Both the position numbers and the translations under genes were made by a program. 64,000 bases of DNA, from NCBI GenBank assembly GCA_963737745.1, contig CAVTTR010000012.1, positions 186,001 to 250,000 of the forward strand, in the 5' to 3' direction. Source of the stretch: Bog-473 sp963737745 (lineage in GTDB: Bacteria > Actinomycetota > Acidimicrobiia > Acidimicrobiales > RAAP-2). The notes beneath the pieces are model-generated. The model made no database searches. It worked only from the letters and a program-made list of their open reading frames with translations, and was not told the DNA's origin. Numbering within the stretch: position 1 is the stretch's first letter; each line of letters starts with the position of its first letter. This document shows positions 56,172 to 64,000 of this stretch, in pieces.

Positions 56172-56393
56172 CTACAGCCGCCGGATCTCAACGACAGCCG
56201 AGCGGCTGCGTCCACGACGGCGTCCGAAAAGAAAGGCGACGGTGACGACGGCCAAGCCGACGGCGCCCGCCACGGCCACACCCCGAGGAGCGGCGGCCCG
56301 AGCTGTCGCCTCTCCCTCCCCCATCACCGTGGAGTAGGCCGCTTGCAGATCCTCCCGCGTGATGCGTCGTCCGTCGGTCCCTGGCCTTGGCAT
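56172..56393 (-). CDS. Small single-pass membrane protein, unknown function
   Basis: 73 residues. A charged N-terminus (MPRPGTDGRRITREDLQAAY) precedes one membrane segment (GVAVAGAVGLAVVTVAFLFG) and an Arg-rich end (RRRGRSRSAVVEIRRL). No family recognised. Its ATG lies four bases after the stop of the holin-like gene in the same operon, so the two may work together in the membrane. Confidence 0.6.
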   Translation of the reverse strand: MPRPGTDGRRITREDLQAAYSTVMGEGEATARAAAPRGVAVAGAVGLAVVTVAFLFGRRRGRSRSAVVEIRRL

Positions 56394-56397
56394 CAGC

Positions 56398-56823
56398 TAC
56401 TTCCTTCCTTTGTCCCCAATGCTGGCGTCCCCAATGCTGGCGTGCGATCGCCACGTCCTTCTTGGCGTCGCCGTTCTTGGGCATCTTGCGTTTGCCCGGA
56501 CCCGCCGTGATGCGCCACGCCGAGACGCCGGCCACGCCGAGGCCAATCACTGCGACCGAGAAGTACGGGACCCAGGACCAGTCGCCGGTGAGCGCCGTGC
56601 CGGTCTCGGTCTGGAGGAGCCGGAGAACGCCGACGAGGAGCAGCAGGATACCGACCGCGATGGCCAACGAGCCGGCCACGCCCCAGAGCAGAAAGCGGCC
56701 CAGTCCCTTGAGCGGGTCGAGCGCTTCCTGCTTGAGGTAGTCGACGGTGAGCTTGAACGCATCATCACCGGCGCGTCGGAGCCCGCTCTTGCCCCCGTTC
56801 GATTTTGCGCGAAATGGTGCCAT
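56398..56823 (-). CDS. Holin-X/DUF1469-like membrane protein (frameshifted end)
   Basis: About 141 residues. LGRFLLWGVAGSLAIAVGIL with LLLLVGVLRLLQTE and WVPYFSVAVIGLGVAGVSAW are two membrane helices of the actinobacterial holin-superfamily III pattern. Its role is unknown and the family is chromosomal, not a phage marker here. Near 56450 the frame must change for the protein to stop at 56398 just before the next ATG; otherwise it would run through the whole next gene. The last residues include a 15-base tandem duplication (ASIGDASIGD). Confidence 0.6.
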
Positions 56824-56919
56824 GTGGCCCGCCATCCTGGTCTGTTGGGCGGTGAGGTGCAAACACCGGCCTTGTTTCCACTGTCGTGTGCCAGCAATTA
56901 CTACCCCGGTGAGCGGGAC

Positions 56920-57366
56920 TTACCCAGGAACCGTCTCGGTCCGGGGGCGAAAGATGTAGGTGGAGGTGGCGCGGGCCACCAGCCGCCCCTCGTCCTGGGG
57001 AACCCCACGAGCGGCGGCCACGACGCTCGCTTCGACGAAGGCGACCGTGGAACCGCTCGAGATCACCTCGGCCGTACAGGTGAGGATGGCACCGGGGGTG
57101 ACCGGTGCGAGAAAGCTGATCTTCATCTCGGCATTGGCGGAGAAGACCTTGCGTCCTTTGACCGAGGTGACCGCAGCCGCGCCCATGGAGGAGTCGGCGA
57201 AGGCGGCGAGAAACCCTCCCTGCATGGTGCCGGCCGGATTGGCGAAACGCTCGTCCGCCGTCATCCGCCAGATGCACCGTCCCGGTACGGACTTGTCGAG
57301 GCACACCATGCCGAGCGTCAGATCACTGTTGGGTGGGACCTGCAGGCGGTGACGTTTTGGTGTCAT
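56920..57366 (-). CDS. PaaI-type hotdog thioesterase
   Basis: 148 residues. The hotdog signature ANPAGTMQGGFLAAFADSSM holds the conserved catalytic-region aspartate/glutamine, and FSANAEMKISFLAPVTPGAI completes the fold. Such enzymes release free acids from CoA esters, often clearing unwanted acyl-CoAs in catabolism. The ATG at 57366 is directly after a GGTG stretch. It is divergent from the transketolase operon with ~38 bases between starts, so both promoters are packed in a very small region. Confidence 0.85.
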   Translation of the reverse strand: MTPKRHRLQVPPNSDLTLGMVCLDKSVPGRCIWRMTADERFANPAGTMQGGFLAAFADSSMGAAAVTSVKGRKVFSANAEMKISFLAPVTPGAILTCTAEVISSGSTVAFVEASVVAAARGVPQDEGRLVARATSTYIFRPRTETVPG

Positions 57367-57404
57367 CCGCGGTGAGGATAGGCGCGCGCTGGGTAGGGTG
57401 GTTC

Positions 57405-59448
57405 ATGACTCACGTCGCGTCGTCTTCGCCCGCTCCGAACCCTCCGGTCGTGCAGGATCCGGCCCTGGTTGAGTTGGGGATCAACGTCATCCGGGGTATC
57501 GCCATGGATGCGCCCGAGCAAGCGAATTCGGGCCATTCCGGCACGGCGATGGCGCTGGCTCCGCTGGCGCATGTCCTGTGGACCCGCATCATGCGACATG
57601 ATCCGCAGGCCTCGCACTGGCCGGACCGGGACCGCTTCGTGCTGTCGAACGGGCATGCCTGCATCTTGCAGTACGCGCTGCTCTACCTGACCGGGTACGA
57701 CCTCACGTTGGAGGACCTGCGTCAGTTCCGCCAGTTCGGCAGCCGCACCCCGGGCCATCCGGAGCGTCTGCACACCGACGGCATCGAAGTCACGACGGGT
57801 CCGTTGGGACAAGGCGTGGCCAACGCGGTCGGCATGGCCATCGCAGAGCGGGTGACGCGGGCTCGCTTCGGGAGCGAGGTGTGCGATCACCGCACGTACA
57901 TGATCGCCGGCGACGGGTGCTTCATGGAGGGGATCTCACACGAGGCCGCTTCGTTGGCCGGTCACCTCAAGCTGGGCCGCTTGATGGCCTTTTACGACGA
58001 CAACCACATCACCATCGATGGGCCGACCGAGTTGGCCTACAGCGACAACGTGCCCGAGCGGTTCGAAGCGTACGGTTGGAACGTCCGCAATCTGGGGGAA
58101 ATGGCCAACGATGTGGACGGCATCGAAGCCGCCATCCGAGAGGCGCTGGAGGCTCCGAGCGACGGGCCTGACGCCAAGCCCACCCTGCTCATCCTGCGGA
58201 GCCATATCGGATGGCCGTCACCGAAACTGACCGATACCGCGGCCGCGGCACGGCTCACCGTTCGGCGAGGAAGAAATCCGGGTGACGAAGAAAATCTTGG
58301 GGCTGCCACCTGATCAGACCTTCTGGGTGCCCGACGAGGTCCGTAGCTTCTACGGCCAAGAGGTGGCGCGGGGCGAGGTGTACCGCAAGGAGTGGGAGGC
58401 GCGGTTCGCGGCGTGGGATGGCGACAAAGTGGCCTGGGACGCCGCGCAAGCTGGTCGGGGCATCCCGGGGTGGGATAGCACGTTGCCGACGTTCGAGGCG
58501 GGTACCAAGTTGGCCACCCGGCATGCCATCAATAAGTGCATCGACGCCACCTCCGCCGGCCTGCCCGGCTTGGTGGCCGGATCGGCCGACCTGACCGGGA
58601 ACAATGGCGTGTTGATCAAGGGGGCCGAAATCCAGGCGGCGGAGACGCCCGGCGGCGCCCAGCTGCACTACGGCATCCGTGAGCATGGGATGGCGGGTGT
58701 CATGAACGGGATGGCGCTGCACGGGGGCGTCCTCCCGGTCGGGGGCACCTTCTTCGTCTTCACCGACTACATGCGCCCCTCGGTGCGGCTGGCTGCGCTG
58801 TCACGGGCCCACGTGATCTATTCGTGGACGCACGACTCCATCGGCCTGGGTGAGGACGGTCCGACGCACCAGCCGGTCGAGCATCTGGCCGCCCTGCGAG
58901 CCATGCCGGGCCTGATCCTGGTCCGTCCGGCCGATGCCAACGAAACGGCCCAGGCCTGGCGACTGGCGGTCGAGTCGGACGAGCCCGTCGGCCTTGCGCT
59001 CACCCGTCAGGACATTCCCGTGCTGGCGGAGACGGAGGTCCGGGCCGAGGCCGGGGTGCCAAGAGGCGGCTACGTGCTGCTCGAGCCCGAAGGGGCCGTC
59101 CAGATCGTGTTGGTCGGTACCGGCAGCGAAGTGCAACTCTGCCTGGGGGCGGCCAAGGAGCTGGCCGACGCCGGCGTGCAGGCCCAGGTCGTCTCGCTGC
59201 CCTGTTGGGAATGGTTCGAAAAGCAGGATGAGGGGTATCGATCTGGAGTCTTTCCGCCCCACGTGCCCACCCTGAGCGTGGAAGCGGGCTCGACCTTCGG
59301 GTGGAGTCGCTACGCCGACGACTCCATTGGGCTGGACACGTTCGGGGCCTCGGCCCCGGGCGCGGTGAACATGGAGAAGTTCGGCTTCACCGTTGCACAC
59401 GTGGTCGAGAGGGCACACGCACTTTTGAGCAAGGAGATCCGTACATGA
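57405..59448 (+). CDS. tkt: Transketolase (frameshifted)
   Basis: About 681 residues. The thiamine-diphosphate motif is YMIAGDGCFMEGISHEAASL, and QLHYGIREHGMAGVMNGMAL (with the GIREH signature) belongs to the pyrimidine-binding domain, with VEHLAALRAMPGLILVRPAD further on. The frame changes near 58255, just before EEEIRVTKKILGLP. It transfers two-carbon units between sugar phosphates in the pentose-phosphate pathway. The ATG at 57405 has a weak ribosome-binding site. Its stop overlaps the transaldolase start by four bases. Confidence 0.9.
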
Positions 59449-60563
59449 CGCGACTGCATGACCTTTACGACATCGGGGGCCAGAGTCCGTGGTTGGACAA
59501 CTTGCGGCGTGACTGGCTGGAAGATGGGCATTTGGCCAACCTGCTCGCCATGGGCGTGCGGGGGATCACGTCCAACCCGACCATTCTGGCCAAGGCGATC
59601 AGTGGCCAGAACACCTATGACGAGCAATTCGCCGAGCTGGTCAAGGATCACACGGTGGACAGCGCCTACTGGGAGTTGGCCATCACCGACATCAGCCACG
59701 CCCTGGAGATGTTGCGCCCGCTCTACGACGAGAGTGACGGTGAGGATGGCTTCGTCTCCTTGGAGGTCTCACCCGCCCTGGCCCACGACACCGAGACCAC
59801 CATCCGCGACGCCCGCAATCTCCACGAACGCATTGCACAACCGAACCTGTTGGTCAAGATTCCCGCCACCAAAGAAGGCGTGCCGGCTATCAAGACCATG
59901 ATCAGCGAGGGCCGCAGCATCAACGTGACGCTTATCTTTGGCATCGACCGCTACGACGACGTGATCGAGGCCTATATCAGCGGCCTCGAGGAACTGGTCA
60001 AGGCCGGGCGGGCCGACGAGCTTCCCCATGTGGCGAGTGTGGCCTCGTTCTTCGTGAGCCGGGTCGACACCGAGGTGGACCGTCGCCTGGAGCAGTTGGC
60101 CGGAGGCGACAACGGTGACGCCGCCCTGTTGGCCCTGCGGGGCAAGGCGGCGGTCGCCCAGGCCCAGGTGGCCTATCAGCACTTCCATGCCGCGTTCTCG
60201 ACCGATCGCTGGAAGGCACTGGATGCGCAGGGGGCCCGGGTGCAGCGACCCCTGTGGGCGTCGACTTCGACCAAGAACCCGGCCTACCCCGATCTGCTCT
60301 ATGTCGACAGTCTCATCGGCCCGGCCACCGTCAACACCATGCCCGAGGACACCATCGCCGCCTTCTTGGACCACGGTGTGCTGGCCCGCACGGTGGATGC
60401 CGATCCCGAAGGGGCCGTAGCCGTGCTGGACAAGCTCAAGGAGATAGGTATCGACATCGAAGACGTCGAGCACACGCTGGAGGATGAAGGGGTCAGCTCG
60501 TTCGCCAAGTCCTTCGACGAACTCATCCAGTCGCTGACCGACAAGGCCGCCACATTCAAGTGA
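59445..60563 (+). CDS. tal: Transaldolase
   Basis: 372 residues, the long actinobacterial form. Marks include GITSNPTILAKAISGQNTYD, the Schiff-base lysine region LVKIPATKEGVPAIKTMISE, VASVASFFVSRVDTEVDRRL and KNPAYPDLLYVDSLIGPATV. It moves three-carbon dihydroxyacetone units between sugar phosphates. The start overlaps the transketolase stop (ATGA) and the stop overlaps the pgl start, so all three are translationally coupled. zwf and opcA, which usually stand between tal and pgl in actinobacteria, are missing. Confidence 0.96.
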   Translation: MTRLHDLYDIGGQSPWLDNLRRDWLEDGHLANLLAMGVRGITSNPTILAKAISGQNTYDEQFAELVKDHTVDSAYWELAITDISHALEMLRPLYDESDGEDGFVSLEVSPALAHDTETTIRDARNLHERIAQPNLLVKIPATKEGVPAIKTMISEGRSINVTLIFGIDRYDDVIEAYISGLEELVKAGRADELPHVASVASFFVSRVDTEVDRRLEQLAGGDNGDAALLALRGKAAVAQAQVAYQHFHAAFSTDRWKALDAQGARVQRPLWASTSTKNPAYPDLLYVDSLIGPATVNTMPEDTIAAFLDHGVLARTVDADPEGAVAVLDKLKEIGIDIEDVEHTLEDEGVSSFAKSFDELIQSLTDKAATFK

Positions 60564-61279
60564 GCAGCGCTGTGCCTTCCAGCGCTGTGCCTTCCATCGT
60601 GCCGGTGGACAGCGTTCCCGAAGCCTTTGCGGCGACGGTACGTGATGCGTTCGCCAACCGGACCGGACCCCGTTTCACGCTGGTCCTCTCGGGCGGTCCG
60701 ACGGCCAAGGTGTGTTACGAGCATTTGGCGGAGGCCAAAGACGCCCTCGACTGGTCGCTGGTGGACATCTACATGGGAGACGAGCGCATGGTGCCGCCCG
60801 ACGACGCCGATGCCAACCAGCGGTTGGTGCGTGAGGCGCTCGTCGACAGGGTGGGCGGCGTTGGCTCGTTTACGCCCATGCCCACGGTCGGGCCGGTGGA
60901 CGAATGCGTCGAGGAGTATCAGCGCGTCATGGCGGATGTGCTCGCTGGTCCTGGGATCGATCTCATCCACTTGGGGCTCGGGCCCGACGGGCACACGGCG
61001 TCCCTCTTCCCGCACGCGCCAACGCTGGAGGCGCCACCCGACCAGCTGGTGGTGGCGACCCAGGATCCAAATGGCGTGAACCCGCATCCACGCATGACCG
61101 TGACCCTCAGAGTGATCGACGCGGCCCGATGTGCGGTCTTCACCGTCACCGGCGAGAGCAAACGCGATGCGGTGGCGGCCGTCCGACGGGGCGACGACAT
61201 CCCGGCCACTCGAGTCGGGACGGCCCACATCATCTGGTTGGTCGACCGTGTAGCTGCGGGAGAGACGGCAGAGGCCTAG
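60560..61279 (+). CDS. pgl: 6-Phosphogluconolactonase
   Basis: 239 residues. VLSGGPTAKVCYEHLAEA, WSLVDIYMGDERMVPPDDAD, IHLGLGPDGHTASLFPHAPT and RVIDAARCAVFTVTGESKRD are the DevB/Pgl pattern. It hydrolyses 6-phosphogluconolactone in the oxidative pentose-phosphate route. A GTG start overlaps the transaldolase stop. The N-terminus is unusual: a 15-base unit AGCGCTGTGCCTTCC is duplicated in frame, giving SSAVPSSAVPS. Confidence 0.94.
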   Translation: MSSAVPSSAVPSIVPVDSVPEAFAATVRDAFANRTGPRFTLVLSGGPTAKVCYEHLAEAKDALDWSLVDIYMGDERMVPPDDADANQRLVREALVDRVGGVGSFTPMPTVGPVDECVEEYQRVMADVLAGPGIDLIHLGLGPDGHTASLFPHAPTLEAPPDQLVVATQDPNGVNPHPRMTVTLRVIDAARCAVFTVTGESKRDAVAAVRRGDDIPATRVGTAHIIWLVDRVAAGETAEA

Positions 61280-61379
61280 GCGTTCGCAACGTCAAATGGA
61301 GCGGTCGGTCATGGGTGCGCGTGGCGTCCGCGCGCCCGCAACGGTCCGACACGGCCCCAGGGTGTCTAGATTGGCCCCA

Positions 61380-63656
61380 ATGCTTTCCGACATGGATCTC
61401 CTCCAGATGCCCTTGCCGGACCTGACGGCGCTCGCCCGGGGTGTGCGCGACGAGGCGTACGGCCGCCGAGTGACCTACTCACCCAAGGTCTTCATACCGC
61501 TGACCATGCTCTGCCGGGATCGCTGCGGCTATTGCACCTTTGCCAAGGCGCCGGCCCGCCTGACCTCGCCCTACCTCACCCCCGACGAGGTGCTGCGCAT
61601 CGCCCGGGCCGGCCAAGAGGCCGGGTGTCACGAGGCGCTGTTCACCCTTGGTGAGCGGCCGGAGCTGCGGTACCCGCTGGCCCAGACCTGGTTGACCGAC
61701 AACGGTTTCGCCTCGACGGTCGACTACCTGGCCCACATGTGCCAGCTCGTCTTGGAGGAGACCGGCCTGCTCCCCCACGCCAATGCCGGGGCCCTCTTCG
61801 CCGATGAACTGGCGGCACTGCGTCCGTTTACCGCCAGCCAAGGCATGATGATCGAGTCGTTGGCCGAGGATCTCGACGCGCATCGCAGTGCGCCCGACAA
61901 GGAGCCGGCTCGTCGTCTGGCCACGCTCGAGGCGGCCGGGGACCTCCACATCCCCTTCACTACGGGCATTTTGATCGGCATCGGCGACGACCGGCCCGGT
62001 CAGTTGGCCGCCCTGCAGGCCATCGCCGCCGCGCACGCCCGCCATGGTCACGTGCAAGAGGTCATCGTCCAGAACTTCCTGCCCAAGCCGGGGACGGCCA
62101 TGGCACGCGCCGAGCCCTGCCCGCCCGACGAGCTGTTGTGGGCCATCGCCGTGGCCCGGCTCGTCCTGCCGTCCGAGGTGCACATTCAGGCGCCTCCGAA
62201 CCTTTCCGACGAACTGGCGCCGCTGCTGGCGGCGGGCATCGACGACTGGGGTGGGGTCTCCCCCATCACCGCCGACCACGTGAACCCCGAGCGGGCCTGG
62301 CCTGCCCTCGAGACACTGCGGGCGGCGACGGAGGCGGCGGGGCATGTGCTGGCGGCCCGGCTCACGGTGTATCCAGCTTTTGCGCACGACGCGGCGACGT
62401 GGCTCGACCCCAACGTGGTCTTCCCCGTACTCGATGTTTCTGACGCCGAGGGCCTGGCCCGCGATGCGCAATGGTGCTCAGGCGGCGAGGTGGCGCCTCC
62501 GGTGTTGGTGGGTGGAGCCGGTCGAGGCCGGCGGTGGGCCGGCCCGGTGGCCGAGGTCCTCGATGGCGTGGCACTCGGGCAGGAGGTGGGCGAGGACGAG
62601 ATAGTGACGCTCTTCTCCGCCCGCGGGCCCGAGGTGCGCATGGTGGCCGAAGTGGCAGACGACATGCGGCGGGCCGTCGTCGGCGACGCCGTCACCTTCG
62701 TGCACAACCGCAACATCAACTACACGAACGTGTGCACCTTCAAGTGCCGCTTCTGTGCCTTCTCCAAGGGTCCTCTGTCGCTGAACCTACGCGGGGCGCC
62801 GTATCTGCTCGAGCTCGATGAGATCACCCGTCGCGTGGCCGAAGCCGAAGCGGAGGGTGCGACCGAAGTCTGCCTGCAGGGCGGCATCCACCCCGACTTC
62901 GACGGCGATTACTACATCCACGTGCTGGGTGCGGTGCGGGCCGCCTCCGAGCGCATCCACATCCATGGGTTCACCGCGCTGGAGGTGACCGAAGGAGCCC
63001 GCCGCTCCGAAGTGCCGCTGGCCGAATACCTGGTGCGTCTCAAGGAAGCGGGGCTGAAAACCTTGCCCGGTACTGCGGCCGAAATCCTCGACGACGACAT
63101 CCGCGCCCTGATTTGCCCGGACAAGATCAACTCGGAGGAATGGCTCGAGGCGCATCGCACGGCCCACTCGGTCGGCCTGCGCTCGAATATCACCATCATG
63201 TTCGGCTCGGTCGAGCATCCGAAAAGCTGGGCCACACACATCGTGCGCACCCGCGCCCTGCAGCGCGAGACCGGCGGCTTCACCGAGTTCGTGCCGCTCC
63301 CCTTCGTGCATATGGCCACTCCCATCTACCTCCAACACAAAGCGCGCCGGGGGCCGACGTTCCGCGAGACGCTGTTGATGCACTCGGTGGCGCGCATCGC
63401 GTATCACGGCGACATCGACAACATTCAGGTGAGCTGGGTCAAAATGGGTGTGGAGGGTGCCCGTCAGGTTCTCCAGGCCGGGGCCAACGACGTCGGCGGC
63501 ACGCTGATGGACGAGAACATCTCGCGCGTGGCAGGAGCGTCGCACGGGCAGCGCATGGGTGTCGAGGAGCTCGAGACCATGGTGGCCCCGCTCGGCCGCC
63601 CCCTGGTGCAACGCTCCACCCTCTACGCCCTGGCAGGGACCGCTCCGAGCCCGTGA
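61380..63656 (+). CDS. fbiC: FO synthase FbiC (fused CofG-CofH)
   Basis: 758 residues. Two radical-SAM domains: the first has CRDRCGYCTF (CxxxCxxC, residues ~43-50), the second CTFKCRFCAF. The N-terminal CofG half and C-terminal CofH half together join tyrosine and the pyrimidine precursor to make 7,8-didemethyl-8-hydroxy-5-deazariboflavin, the F420 chromophore. The ATG at 61380 is preferred; earlier in-frame starts lie in unconserved sequence. Its stop overlaps the next gene's GTG. F420 production fits the many oxidoreductases in this window. Confidence 0.97.
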   Translation: MLSDMDLLQMPLPDLTALARGVRDEAYGRRVTYSPKVFIPLTMLCRDRCGYCTFAKAPARLTSPYLTPDEVLRIARAGQEAGCHEALFTLGERPELRYPLAQTWLTDNGFASTVDYLAHMCQLVLEETGLLPHANAGALFADELAALRPFTASQGMMIESLAEDLDAHRSAPDKEPARRLATLEAAGDLHIPFTTGILIGIGDDRPGQLAALQAIAAAHARHGHVQEVIVQNFLPKPGTAMARAEPCPPDELLWAIAVARLVLPSEVHIQAPPNLSDELAPLLAAGIDDWGGVSPITADHVNPERAWPALETLRAATEAAGHVLAARLTVYPAFAHDAATWLDPNVVFPVLDVSDAEGLARDAQWCSGGEVAPPVLVGGAGRGRRWAGPVAEVLDGVALGQEVGEDEIVTLFSARGPEVRMVAEVADDMRRAVVGDAVTFVHNRNINYTNVCTFKCRFCAFSKGPLSLNLRGAPYLLELDEITRRVAEAEAEGATEVCLQGGIHPDFDGDYYIHVLGAVRAASERIHIHGFTALEVTEGARRSEVPLAEYLVRLKEAGLKTLPGTAAEILDDDIRALICPDKINSEEWLEAHRTAHSVGLRSNITIMFGSVEHPKSWATHIVRTRALQRETGGFTEFVPLPFVHMATPIYLQHKARRGPTFRETLLMHSVARIAYHGDIDNIQVSWVKMGVEGARQVLQAGANDVGGTLMDENISRVAGASHGQRMGVEELETMVAPLGRPLVQRSTLYALAGTAPSP

Positions 63657-64000
63657 GCCCGGACGACCTCGAGGCGGGGGGGAACAATCCGGAGGCTCGT
63701 TTGCACGAACTGGCCGATGCCCTCCAGGACGATCAGGAAGACGAGCTGCACCGAGCTTTTGACGCGCTGGCCAAGGCTCATTCCCTCGGCCCGGCGCAGA
63801 CCCGCGAGCTCCAGGGCATGATCGGCACCCTGAGCGACCTGGCCAAGGAGGGGACCTCGGTGGGCGATCTCAAGATCGCCGCGGCGGCGCTGGCCGAAAT
63901 GACCGAGGCCTTCCGGGTGTTCCGCCCCTACCGCAAGATCCGCAAGATCACCATGTTCGGCTCGGCGCGCACCCTCCCGGAGGATCCGGTGTACATCTTG
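63653..64000 (+). CDS. LOG-family (lysine-decarboxylase-like) protein, truncated by window end
   Basis: The first 116 residues are present. A helical N-terminus (LHELADALQDDQEDELHRAF, then LGPAQTRELQGMIGTLSDLA) leads into FRPYRKIRKITMFGSARTLP, the start of the Rossmann-like LOG domain, related to nucleotide 5'-monophosphate phosphoribohydrolases. The catalytic PGGxGTxxE motif would lie beyond the window. A GTG start overlaps the fbiC stop by four bases. The extended N-terminus resembles PpnN-like long LOG proteins more than the short plant-type form. Confidence 0.8.
   Translation, partial: MSPDDLEAGGNNPEARLHELADALQDDQEDELHRAFDALAKAHSLGPAQTRELQGMIGTLSDLAKEGTSVGDLKIAAAALAEMTEAFRVFRPYRKIRKITMFGSARTLPEDPVYIL

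Noticed and set aside
56398..56823. Holin-like gene taken as evidence of a prophage
   Set aside because: The family is common on actinobacterial chromosomes, and no other phage gene is nearby.

Overview
The window reads as a chromosomal segment of a high-G+C actinobacterium outside the mycobacteria, most likely a member of the class Acidimicrobiia. Clues are a complete Pup-proteasome locus in the mycobacterial order (ARC/Mpa, Dop, Pup, PrcB, PrcA, PafA, then TatA/B, TatC, HelY-type helicase), a fused FbiC for coenzyme F420, a DUF4193 protein, and many CoA-dependent catabolic genes. The class assignment is inference. No rRNA, tRNA, CRISPR array, intact transposase or prophage was seen.

Layout. 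1-5.9 kb: a MerR regulator, a conserved hypothetical gene and the glycine cleavage genes gcvT-gcvPA-gcvPB, then a DUF427 gene. All are broken by many frameshifts that look like base-calling errors. 5.9-15 kb: accessory catabolism with an APH-like kinase and an SDR divergent from a TetR regulator (operator visible), an acyl-CoA dehydrogenase, a quinone-oxidoreductase-like MDR, a thiolase-like/DUF35 pair, a P450 and an enoyl-CoA hydratase. 15-18.3 kb: two crcB genes behind a fluoride riboswitch, and a YfhO-like membrane protein. 18.4-20.1 kb: an SDR, then about 1 kb of repeat-bearing noncoding DNA. 20.1-26.1 kb: a MacB-type export operon with two adaptors and a DUF5666-like secreted protein, all three ending in Gly/Phe-rich tails. 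26.1-28.2 kb: a TetR-controlled DinB/MBL operon with a double operator. 28.3-38.1 kb: small conserved genes, pyrophosphatase, an HtrA protease, an Arg/Gly-rich protein and DUF4193.

38.6-50.4 kb, all on the minus strand: ARC-Dop-Pup-PrcB-PrcA-PafA-TatA/B-TatC-helicase and a double-length ThyX-like protein. The pupylation genes, the core protease and its ATPase form one functional unit; Pup ends in GGQ, so Dop must deamidate it before PafA can ligate it. 50.5-57.4 kb: a Tat-exported phosphoesterase, a noncoding gap with a large inverted repeat, a P450-type ferredoxin, two CaiB/BaiF CoA-transferases, TrmI, small membrane proteins and a PaaI thioesterase. 57.4-64 kb: transketolase, transaldolase and 6-phosphogluconolactonase with overlapping stops and starts, then FbiC and a truncated LOG-family gene.

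About twenty genes need one or more frame changes to give a full product. Coordinates for these span the whole reconstructed gene. The dense cluster in the first 5.9 kb is most simply read as poor sequence near a contig end.
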